From Calliopum simillimum (lineage: Eukaryota > Arthropoda > Insecta > Diptera > Lauxaniidae), in assembly GCA_951812925.1 (NCBI GenBank), contig OX638368.1, positions 10,495,994-10,559,993 on the forward strand: a stretch of DNA of 64,000 nt, written 5' to 3'. The notes under the pieces are model-generated. The model worked only from the letters and a program-made list of their open reading frames with translations. It made no database searches and had not been told where the DNA came from. The position numbers and the translations under genes were made by a program. This document shows, piece by piece, positions 45,085 through 54,984 of the stretch; the stretch's first letter is position 1; each line of letters starts with the position of its first letter.

Positions 45085-46800
45085 ACTTCAGTTTCTGATG
45101 TTAATTGCCTACCTGATCATTTCGGTAGTATGCAAATTTCATCGGTTAAAGTCAAATTACTTGTTAGAAAATAAAATTGTTTATTTTATGTGAAATCTTA
45201 AACTTTAATAAAAAATTTAATTAAATTGTTACAAAATGTAAAACATTATCATTAAATACTTTTCAACGTAAGCTTATCAATAACATATCTACTTTAATTT
45301 TGCAATGACATTAAATTGCACGCTATTTTGTGGCAATTCACTTTAATTTTATTTTCCATTCATCAGACCAATATTTATTAAATTTCAGATCCTTGAATGT
45401 ACTTCAAAGTATAAAACCCTTGAATATTTATTGGCAAAACGAAAGAATAATAATAATAAAAGTAAGTAGAGCGCCTGAAAGAACGAAAGAAAGAAAGCAA
45501 AATAACACAAATAAATGGCAATGCAAAGAGAAAAGTCATCGTCATCGATGTTTTCAAAAGGAAAAACTTTTCTTTATCAAGTTCAATATGTTTTTTGCCA
45601 TTCAAAGGTTCCGAAAGGTAAATTTGTGTCAGTGTTATTGTGTGGTGCATATGTACATACATACGAGTATGTATGTGCTTTAGCTTGAAAGAACATGTGG
45701 CTATATTGGTTAGTTTGTATATTCGGTAAAGTTTTTCTTTTGATACTTCAATGAGTTTTCCTCTTTAGCTTTTAGTCTGGTTTTTCTTTCTTTTCCATAT
45801 TTTTCTTTTTTTCATTGTATGGAAGAAAAAAAGTAAATGTGCGCTTTATAGCATTTTATGGTCTAAACTTATAAAAGGCATATAATAAGTAAATGCTTTA
45901 GGAGTCGGTGGTATGGAGCATGGTGTTTGCAAAGGATAGTTACAGTCACTAAGAGTTGATACTTAGCAGTTGATTGAACAAAACAGCATGCTATTATTAA
46001 ACCAAATTGTTACTGATGATACACATACACAAAAATAGAATTTAAGTGATTTTTTGTGATAGTTCAGTATTAGACAAATATACTTACTTATCCTGCATTT
46101 GGCAGGTTAAATCCGGTTTTTATGTTAAAACCTGATCATCAAACCGAAAAAACGATATATTTCAAAGTGAACATTGGCACTTCGAGAAATGTGCACAAAA
46201 TTATCAAAAAACGGCACATAGCAAATATAACACCTTTCTGTTCTTATAGGATTAAAATAAGCAAAAAATGTCCTCTAACTCAAAAAGTAATACCCAAAAA
46301 TTTCATCAATTCAGGAGATAGTCATTTGTCTCATATTATTTTCTAAGCTATATATCTAGATTTTGAAATAAACTTTTTGTCAAAGCAAGTTGTAAGTTTT
46401 TTGACATTACTTTTGCCTTCACCTAGTGAAAATAATGTTGCTCATACGTCGCACAGTGGCTTAAAAAACAGGACTTTTAATTTTATGTTACAACATTTAA
46501 ACGAATGTAAACTTTCTAATGCAGTTTTCTGCAGCTGAAAGAAAACCATTTACCTTCAATATGAGCTATAGAAATAAATTGTGAGATTTTTTCTTAATCA
46601 CGTTTTTTAATGAGAAGTTGATTTTTTGCATATTTCCATGCGTTTTACGGCAAAGTAAATTTTTTTTTGCATTTGATAACAATGTGCAACACAAAATTCT
46701 TAATGAGATCTCCATACATTTTTTTGTTTAGTTTATTCTGAATCTGAAAACCAATTTTTTCCTATCAGGTCTGAAATCAAGTTGTCTTACCCCTTTTAAT
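45085..46800. other. Intron DNA, no gene
   Basis: AT-rich. Open frames at 45330-45683 and 46122-46346 have no domain. One copy of the dispersed 'catacgtc' motif lies at about 46442. Confidence 0.4.
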
Positions 46801-46809
46801 ACCCAGACC

Positions 46810-46960
46810 TACACCTAGGGAATGTTCACTTTGTCGTTCAGTTTGTAATGCAAAGAAGGAGGTGTGGCAGGTATAGAAAAGTATAATTATTCTTGATCAG
46901 TACCACCTCCTGAGTTGATATAGCCATGTGCGTTTGTGTCTATCTGGAGTCTGTAAGTCC
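46810..46960. repeat. Dispersed repeat fragment
   Basis: 'gcaaagaaggaggtgtggca' and 'cttgatcagtaccacctcct' match 7555-7620 in diverged form. The 'gttgatatagccatgtgcgt' that follows is typical of old insect retrotransposon-derived repeats. Confidence 0.4.
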
Positions 46961-46969
46961 CTTGTAATC

Positions 46970-47370
46970 ATTTCTGTGGACTTTTGACAAAACAACCTAA
47001 CTCGAAATTGACAACTTTTCAGGAGAGCCTAAAAACTGATTAACTACTTTTCAATAATGTGGCTCAGTTTTGTTTATGCAGCGTTGAATCCCCTCTTCCC
47101 TTACATTTTTACTAATCTTAAAGTGTCAGCTACCAAATTATTTTATTTTTTTTTTTTTTTGGTTCATATCACATCACTAAACGAATGGCGCTAAGTTCAA
47201 ATCTTGCGTGAATTATGGGACACCTTTATATCTCTGGAACAAAAAATCATAGAGACATGACCATTACACCAAAAGAAGCGTATTTAAATTTTATATTTAG
47301 GACTTAAAGCCTGGAGAATTGTCTTATCTCGACTTAGGTTATTTTGTCAAAAGTCCACAGATTTTAATAC
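46970..47370. mobile_element. Inverted-repeat element, about 400 bp
   Basis: 'ctgtggacttttgacaaaac' (about 46974) pairs with 'attttgtcaaaagtccacag' (about 47341), and the adjacent 'aacctaactcga' and 'tcgacttaggtt' also pair. The interior is non-coding. Confidence 0.6.
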
Positions 47371-47379
47371 TTTTTTTTT

Positions 47380-47795
47380 TTTTTGGGTGCAAGATAATTC
47401 AATAAAATTTGATACACTACCTCTGCCTTCAAAGCTAACTCATCTCTTTGGAAAAGAGCAAAATTTTTCAACAGACACGCCTACCGCCCATACAAAAAAA
47501 AAATATCCAACATATAACTTTATGAGTATTTTTCACGACTATGCAACCAAAATATATACTGAGCAGAAACTAGGCGAACTCAGACAAGAGGGTGTGGTAG
47601 CTAACATATAAGCAAAAGCTTCGAAATGCTACTTTGAAAGCGTTTTTTGAGATAATCCTACCGAAATTTCACTTTGAACAGTAAGTGCAAAATCTGAGTA
47701 AAAGCTATATATAAGAAGTTGTGGTACCTCCCGTACAAGAAAAATTTTCAAAATACTACAGTGTAGGGTATTTAATGTTTGGGCTGGCTAATGGC
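47380..47795. other. Intron DNA, no gene
   Basis: The open frame at 47387-47611 has no recognisable domain. Confidence 0.35.
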
Positions 47796-47799
47796 AACA

Positions 47800-48442
47800 C
47801 TACATGGAGAAAAAAAATAGTACTTGCTACTCTATTTCTCATGAATTTTACCGAATTTCAAGTCAGAATAGTGACAACTTTACACCGAAATAAATTTCAC
47901 CTTTGCTAGTAATTTTTTTGAAAAAATTAGCGTGATATTTACCTTACTGTAAAGTTCAAACAACAAAAAAAAAATTAACTGACCGGCGCGCCGGGGTACG
48001 AACCCTGGCCTTTCCGTATGATAGTCAGATACATATCCTCTGCGCTGCTTACGCATCTGATGTAGAAACAAAAAAATTTGTATATAAAGAAAATATCTGT
48101 CCAAAAATAGAAATTGTTACTAAAATTATAAAAGTCAAAATGATTTTATGTTTTTTTGATATTTACCTTACTCGAGTAAGGTGACTTTTATGACACACAT
48201 TTTTGTGCGTGAAAAAAATAAAGTTATTTTGGCTAGAATTATAAATTCAAAATGGTCATACATTTTTTTTCTGAAAGTATAAATTACTCTACATAAAGTC
48301 AAATTTACAAAATATGAAGTAAATATTCCTTTATTATTTAACTACATTTAATTTGTAAACTTGACGTTAGGGATCCATCAAATAGTTTATACGTAAGATA
48401 AATCATACTTGAAAATTATGATGCGTATTTTTCTCCGTGTAG
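47800..48442. mobile_element. TIR element (CTACACGGAGAAAAA ends) with a tRNA-like core
   Basis: The left end 'ctacatggagaaaaaaa' (47800) and right end 'tttttctccgtgtag' (48428-48442) are inverted. A tRNA-like module sits in the middle at 47980-48064. 'gatatttaccttac' occurs on both sides of it (about 47936 and 48159) as direct copies. No transposase is present. Confidence 0.6.
47980..48064 (-). other. tRNA-like module, minus strand
   Basis: On the minus strand 'gtaagcagcgcagagg' gives an A-box/D-arm-like start, and 'ccagggttcgtaccccgg' gives a B box (GGTTCGTACCC) with a T stem that largely pairs. The acceptor ends 'accggcgcgccgg' form their own hairpin. It is closer to a tRNA than the other modules, but the acceptor stem is not convincing. 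Confidence 0.5.
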
Positions 48443-48539
48443 TAAACTTGATATTCCAAAATTGAGAATCAATTCCTACATTCTTGAAGTGCATTGAATT
48501 ATAAAGTTTTTATTCTTTGTGTAACAATTTCCTCTGATC

Positions 48540-49100
48540 CCCCGTGATGACCCTTGTGGGGAATTTTATAAGCCCCTTTTTGAGAATTTGGACTTAGCAT
48601 GTAAACGATCGAGAAAACTATCATGGTCTTTTCGATAAAAATTTACCCCATAAAAAATGGTAAGTCACTGAAGATGTCATATAGGATTTAAAATTCTGTG
48701 ACTTAGGGCAAAAAAACGTAAAAGTAAACTCGGGTTGGACGAGATCGTGATACTTTTTTTCGGGTAATATGATAACGCTGTTTCTGAATCTGGTACCCAT
48801 TTTTTTCTATCTAGTCTGAGATTGCAGAAAGTGTTATATTTTATCCCTTTTTTGGAGTAGAATTAACGTGCTCAAAAGTCTGGTGAAATTAATTCTTACA
48901 TTCTTGAATGAATCAGTATAATTTTTTTACTCAAATAACAATTTCTTTTAAGCCTTCTTATATGGCCTTTGAAAAATAGTGTAGGTCACCGAAGATGTTA
49001 AAAGTTTGCTGTATAAAGAAATCAAAGATTCGGGAAATTTGGGGCAAAAGATAAAAGTCGTCACGAATGAAGATGTTTTAAATTAACTATATGGTCCTCC
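48540..49100. repeat. Diverged dispersed repeats
   Basis: 'tttctgaatctggtacccat' plus 'tttttctatctagtctgag' resembles 46738-46785 ('tctgaatctgaaaaccaatt', 'tcctatcaggtctgaaatc'). Copies of an 'attcttacattcttgaa' block occur at about 48472 and 48892. Confidence 0.4.
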
Positions 49101-49539
49101 TTGGAGTTAAAGAAGAATACTTACATACATATTGAAGACGTCAACCATAAAAAGTTTCAAATTCAAAACTGTTTTCTTGCATTCTTATAGTTTCGCAGAA
49201 AGAAAAAGGAAGAAATTATTTAGAATACATAAATGGTTCAAGAGATATGCGCAATTAAAATAACTAGAGTTTGCCTTGTGGTCAAAATTCGGCCATTTCG
49301 ATTTGACCATAAAGCAAAAAGTTTTTATAACCTTCCTTGGTCGATAAAACACAAAAAGCTTTTAATATTCTTCCTTATGGTTCTGGTTATCAGCATTCAT
49401 AAAAATCGGTGCAGCAGCTTAGTTTAAATAGCGTACTTGCCATATAGAGGCTTGTTACTCCTACTAAAGAATAAAAAATTTTTGATATATTTCCCTCCTG
49501 CTCAATTTATCCCTATACCAAAATGCACAAAAAAACAAT

Positions 49540-49830
49540 AAAGATCATATTCCCATTGCTTAGTGTTAGCCCTATATCTGTATACCCAATTTTCAATTTT
49601 AAAAAAATCAATGTAGTGGCATAGCCGTGAAAGCGTTTTTTCATTTAGGGGCGTGGTACCGCCCACTGAAAAGCATAATGGTCATGTTATCATTTCTTAG
49701 TGCCTACCCTATCTCCATACTAAATTTCGTAAAAATCGCTGCGGTGGTTTAGCCGTGAGAGCATTTTTTCCATTTAGGGGCGTGGCACCACCCACTTTAA
49801 AAAAAAATATAGTCCTATGCACTGCTCCTT
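49540..49830. repeat. Direct repeat of the 'ggggcgtgg...cgcccac' family
   Basis: Two units of about 145 bases each contain 'tagccgtgaaagcgtttttt', 'catttaggggcgtgg' and 'ccgcccact'. They are related in style to the repeats at 690-800 and 1400-1830. Confidence 0.5.
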
Positions 49831-49839
49831 CTCACAATC

Positions 49840-51672
49840 CTTCTACCAAAAAAGATTCAAGCAAATCGGTTGAGATTTTGGTATAGAAACAGGGACTGAA
49901 TCGATTTTGTTTGCCTAAGTATTTATATATAGATTCTACAAAATGCAGCGTTTGTAATTTTTCTTGGAAAAGTTCTAAGTTAGCTACGTCTCCTGACTAT
50001 AAAAAAATTAAAGGTGAGAATTCACTCTTTCAAACTTAGCAAAAACTTTTTCGCGTTTTGGCGCCAATTGAAAACCTCACAGATTTTCTGAAAATGGTCA
50101 TATGATTTTCAATGTGATGACGGATCACGCCCATTTTTGAAATAAGTATTTCTTAACTAACTTAAGCTAATCAAGCATGCGAAATTTCATAGTTATAGGA
50201 GCACTCCTTCTATTATCTGCAAAATATGTCTGAGGACATACCGTTGTGTGACGTATTGACCAAAACTACCATGGTAAATAATTAAAAAGCAAACTTTAGC
50301 AATTGTGTCTGAAATTTAAGGTTATATTTAAAATTACGTAAAAACTTAATTTAAAATTTTTTTACTCAGTTAAAACAATCCTCAACCTTTTTTCCTAGCA
50401 ATACATTTTATTGAAATCACTTTTTAGTAGCCCAAGACCCATTTTTTCTAATTACAGTATGAGAAAATAAATTTAATTTTGTGTTAGTTGCTTAAGTGTT
50501 AAGAATTTCAGACATTTCATTATTTACCCATGCAAATGTTAACATTTTGTTGAGCTGTCGACTTACCGCGGCGGCTCGTCCATGTCCCGCTCCGCACATT
50601 TCAATGAAACCCAATTAAATGTTAATTGTTTCTTTGTGCTAACTATGGCGTACGCGCTACAGCCTGCTGTCGGCGACTGGTTGGTCTTCATTGTTTTCGA
50701 ACTTTTGTCCGATCTTTTATTGAAGGATTTTTCTTTGCACGCTTCTTATAACTTTCTTCCATTTTTTTAGTTTTTTTTTTTTGCAAGGACTTTTGGCTAT
50801 TGTATTTAATTGTGCAACAATTTGACGAAGGCAGGATATAAAATAAAAATAAAACAAAAGGAATTTTTCCCTTTTTTGGTTTAATAAAGAAAAAGTGAGG
50901 CACTTGTGCCATCAATTTGCTTTTTGCAAGTTGCTCAAGTTCGTGAACTTGAAGTGTTTTCTTGGAGTGCTTTCTAAGAACTCATTTAAAATAATCGAAG
51001 AAATTTTGCCCAAAAAAAAATACATATCTTTAAGTGAGTACACTAAATTTGCATATTTTCGTAATATCCATTAAAATGGCACAAAAACTGAACCTGAGCG
51101 GAATTTGAGAATGAAATTGTTTTATCAAATCACCTTTATTTATGTTAAAAGGAGACAATACTTTTTTTACCCTTTCAGAGGCAAGATGGAAATAGAAGGC
51201 TTTTTACTGTGAGAATATTTGTTTCAAGATGATTTTTGTGCCAGAAATAAGAAGCTAAAAACCATCGATATACTTTTGCGAAGCCGTCAAGTTCATATTG
51301 TAAGATAAAAGACCAGTATAGAAGGCCTTGAGAAAGACAAACAAATCATGTGCCAACATTCAAACTACAACTTTTTGATGGAAACTTTTAATAGGAAAGA
51401 AAAATTTGACGGTTTGAACTTCAACAAATTTTAGCTTATTTAATAATTGGGTTTTAATGAAGACTTCTGTGGACAGTCTTACTGCTTTAAGGGTTAAATA
51501 GAACACCAATCTTTTATCGAACAAAAAATCAGTACTTTGTAAACTCAAAAGCGTGTGTCTCAAAGATGATGTAGATTTTGATGTCTTTGACTTTTAGTCT
51601 GAAAATTCTTTCTACGATATTTTGCTGAAAATTTCTTTAATGCTTTATTTTCTCTCTGTGTCTCTTTTTCAG
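49840..51672. other. 3' part of the 16.6-kb receptor intron
   Basis: No exon or strong repeat is recognised before the acceptor. The intron ends with 'tctctttttcag' at 51661-51672. Confidence 0.5.
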
Positions 51673-53017
51673 TTCACTCTCACCACCTTCGCTATCACAA
51701 CGCCTGCTATCGTACAAGAAACGCCGACGCGCCTCAACAGCTGCAGCTCAGATGGCATCGTGTGATGAAGATGACCAACCACCTGATGACATTTTGCCAC
51801 CACAAAAGCGTAATCGTTTCAATAGCTTACCAAAGAATGCATTGTTCTTTCTATCACGGCAATCAAGTCGTGCCTCAAAAGCTGACGATGAATGTACAAC
51901 CAACAGCTGCGCTACAACACCAACAAAAGGTGGCGGACACTCGGACAGTGAGGCCGACGCTGCAAAGCAGCGACAACAATGTCATGCTGCACGTGGAGAG
52001 GATAAACACAATGGCAATGAAAATGACGATTACTTACAATTGCCACCGGTCTGCACTTGCCCCTATTTCGGCGATCGTCCCCTGCAGCATTGCGTTAAGC
52101 CCGCTGAGGTAAAAATCATATCCACCAGTTTTAAACTATGCACAACAACATCACCGAGCGAAGTTGATCTGCTGGCCAGTGTCACAACAGCGACGGCAAC
52201 ACTTACAACCACCACAAGTCTGAGTCCATCACATCTGCACAGCAACAACAATAATGCAAACATTGCACATTCCCCGTCGGTGGATACAACAACATATTTA
52301 GCGGCACCTGGCACACCTTGTCCGGGACGTCGAAAATTGAGCATCTCAAAAACTGCAAGCGTTGTAACATGGGATTCGGGGCAACATCGTCGGCGTGGCT
52401 CAAGTTTTGGTGGTGTACGCACTTCACTCATACCCACCACACCCACCAAAAGTATACTGGGTATGCCCACCTCATCATCGGCAACGCCATTGCGCCGTTC
52501 AGCAACGCTGCGCAGTCATAACAATATGAATTACCATCATGCTATGGGCGCTGGTAGCCTACTGGATGTTGGTGGCCCGAACTCAAGCAGCCTGGTGCTG
52601 TCAAAGTCAAAAACACGCGGCGCATCGCCACAATCGTCCCCATGCCTGCTGCAACGAAATCAAACGGTGCGTTCACATCATTCACGTAACTCGAGTGTGA
52701 TATCGCGTAATTCATCACGTCATGGACGCATCATACGTTTGGAGCAGAAGGCTACAAAAGTTTTGGGTGTGGTCTTTTTTACCTTTGTGATACTCTGGTC
52801 ACCGTTTTTTGTGCTCAACTTGTTGCCGACGGTGTGTGGCGATTGTGAGGAGCGTATGGATCATTGGGTTTTCGATGTTGTCACGTGGCTGGGCTACGCC
52901 AGTTCAATGGTCAATCCAATATTCTATACAATTTTTAATAAGGTTTTTCGGCAGGCATTCAAAAAGGTGCTACTCTGTCGTTACTCGGCGTCATCAAATT
53001 GGCGACCCAGCAGGTAG
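51673..53017 (+). CDS. 5-HT2: 5-HT2-type receptor, last exon: ICL3, TM6, TM7, C-terminus
   Basis: It begins by completing an Arg codon (CG|T) and runs 447 residues to TAG at 53015-53017. The first 355 residues or so are ICL3: acidic, Ser/Thr-rich, with a basic Ser-rich patch ([19 protein letters not shown]) offering many phosphorylation sites. TM6 follows '[20 protein letters not shown]' with the W-x-P-F-F switch (WSPFF). TM7 contains '[19 protein letters not shown]' with NPxxY, then helix 8 ([15 protein letters not shown]) with a possible palmitoylated Cys. Spliced with the four upstream exons it gives 771 residues from TM3. ICL3 totals about 550 residues, far longer than in vertebrate 5-HT2 receptors. 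Confidence 0.95.
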
Positions 53018-53023
53018 CAGCTA
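53015..53023 (+). promoter_or_regulatory. 5-HT2: Leaky-type stop codon context UAG-CAG-CUA
   Basis: The receptor's stop UAG is followed by CAGCUA, which fits the CARYYA hexanucleotide known to promote stop readthrough. An in-frame extension follows at 53018-53239. Confidence 0.5.
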
Positions 53024-53239
53024 TCGGTCGGTAAAGGAACCGGTGGGGCGACAACGGTTGTTGGTGGTGAAAAAGGGGGAAAACAATTGCAAGTGCAGTT
53101 GGTGGTGGCGAGTGAGGGTGGGACAACAACAACAAAAACAACAACAAATAATGTTACGCAAGGCAGTGGCAAGGGACCGCGGCTGATAGGTGTATTAAAG
53201 CGTAGACGCTCAAGTCGTGGTTGTAGTAGGAGTAGATGA
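53018..53239 (+). other. 5-HT2: Candidate C-terminal readthrough extension of the receptor (73 codons)
   Basis: In the same frame as the receptor, 73 sense codons lie between the UAG and a TGA at 53237-53239. The peptide starts QLSVGKGTGG, has Gly/Thr-rich stretches and ends with a basic tail (VLKRRRSSRGCSRSR). Base composition stays near half G+C, like the coding exon, and falls to AT-rich only after about 53290. The +1 frame is also open to 53186, so openness alone is weak evidence. The alternative is an ordinary 3' UTR. Confidence 0.45.
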
Positions 53240-54545
53240 ATGGAGCCAGTTGATGATTGTGATTTGAAGAGTGTGGTAAGGGAGACGGTAGTCTAAATCA
53301 AAGAAGTTGGAAACTGGAAGTTCCAAGAAAAAATTTTATGTTTGTTTCCAAAAACTGTTTCGAATCTGTAAAAATGTAGCTTTTAGTCGCATCAAAAGAT
53401 TAAAAATTGAGTTTTTTTAGACAGTTGAAACGGCTTTTATATTTTTGTCTATGTGTGATAAGTATTTTGGAAGCAAACAATGCTACCATCTGAAATTGGC
53501 AGGCAATATAGTCCAGATAAATTTTAAGATTTACGAAATTGAATTTCTAGTCAGAAAAATTTTATAAAAGTAATTCTCTAATTTAATGGTGCTCCAGTAT
53601 TTCTACGCGGCCACAACCCAAATTTGATATTTTTGTTAAGCAAAGTAGGGCTTATAATTTTGCTTTTGTTTGATTAGTTCAGTTAAAATCGAACTTGAGA
53701 AATTTGAAAAATTGCCGACATGCGTAATTATTTGTTTAAAAAAATTTTGATCATACGTCATGTTATATTTAAATATCTACGTAAACGGATGAAATGCTTA
53801 AAAAAAATAGTAACTTATAAGACGTGGAGAAGGATAGTGAGATACTTTTGCTAATAGGCTGTTGATTCAAATTGTTAAATGCTGCTCTACAATTGCTTGT
53901 AATGGTAACTTAGCACGCATTATTGGCTGGTTCTGAAATGCTAAAATTTATTCGTGATATCTTTAAAAAGGAGATTTCCAGTCTTTATATTATTCTCAGA
54001 ATGACAAAAAAATTTTTCAATGGTACTCTTGTAGCTCAGCGCAGCCAGAATTAAAACTCAACTTTTTTATAAAAGTCTTTAAGGTTAACAATAATGCATT
54101 TGATTTGTTAGCTTGGATCATATCGAACTTGAGAAATTTGAAAATTTTGTGATAAGTGGATTTTATTGATAAAAAATGTTGTTCATAAATAATGTTAAAC
54201 TTAAATTGGGCGCGATACGTTAAAGAACACACCTACCCCTCAAAGAAAATTAACTAAAATTCCTTAAGCCCAAAGGTATGCAGCACATTATTTCCATATA
54301 AATACAATTACTTAGATTCCGAACTCGCATTGTAAATCACATGACATTTTTCAGAAAATTTATGAATTTTCCCGTTGGCGCAAGCATGGCAAAAATTTTT
54401 TGGCTAACATTGAAAGAGCATATTATCAACTTTCACATTTTGATAATTTGAAGACAAAGCTAGACCTAGCCAACTTATTATTTTTCCTAGGAAAAGTGCA
54501 AACGCTGCATTTCACAGAACCATTTTAATATACGCATATCTTCTA
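53240..54545. other. Receptor 3' UTR and flank with diverged dispersed repeat
   Basis: ATTAAA occurs at 53194-53199, upstream of the extension's stop, so the real poly(A) site is not identifiable by eye. Copies of a roughly 110-base repeat containing 'cgaacttgagaaatttgaaa' lie at 53690-53775 and 54120-54205. Confidence 0.45.
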
Positions 54546-54554
54546 AATAATTAA

Positions 54555-54980
54555 TGTAATTATTTTTTCTTTAAAATACTGCAATATTACTTGGACGAAG
54601 TACTTGTCAACCATTTTTTGCCTCATGCATCTGAGCTTTTTGGAAATGAACCATATGCTTCCAGCAAAATTTTGCTCCAGCACACAAAGCAAAAACCGTT
54701 CAGCACTGGTGCAAAGAAAATATTTCATGTTTTATTTCAGTAGATGAATGGCCTCTATCTCTCCCGATCCAAGCCCAATGGATTTCTGCATATCGGGATA
54801 CATGCTGGATAAGTTAAAGATCCTCAAATACATGAAACTGGGTCAAAGCCGTTTGAGAAAAATTTGGGATGAAATTCCAGACGAAGTTTCAAGTGCCGCC
54901 TGTAGGAGTTTCCCAAAACGTTTGAGGCTCGCAATCAGACATAATGAGAGCCAATTATATAAATTAATAAAAAAATAGAC
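54555..54980 (+). pseudogene. Decayed mariner/Tc1-type transposase, C-terminal part
   Basis: One frame gives YYLDEVLVNHFLPHASELFG and then 'HTKQKPFSTGAKKIFHVLFQ'. After a stop and frame change, 54748-54978 gives 'SPDPSPMDFCISGYMLDKLK' and 'IWDEIPDEVSSAACRSFPKR'. SPDPSPMDFCISGY carries the last catalytic Asp. The N-terminal half is absent. It is a different subfamily from the copies at 29 and 43 kb (DFCISGYMLDK versus DFLLWGYMKDK). Confidence 0.75.
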
Positions 54981-54984
54981 CAAA

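Noticed and set aside
52809..53186. Open frame overlapping the receptor's last exon and running beyond its stop
   Set aside because: It is out of frame with TM6-TM7 and has no family match. It does weaken the argument from openness for the readthrough extension.
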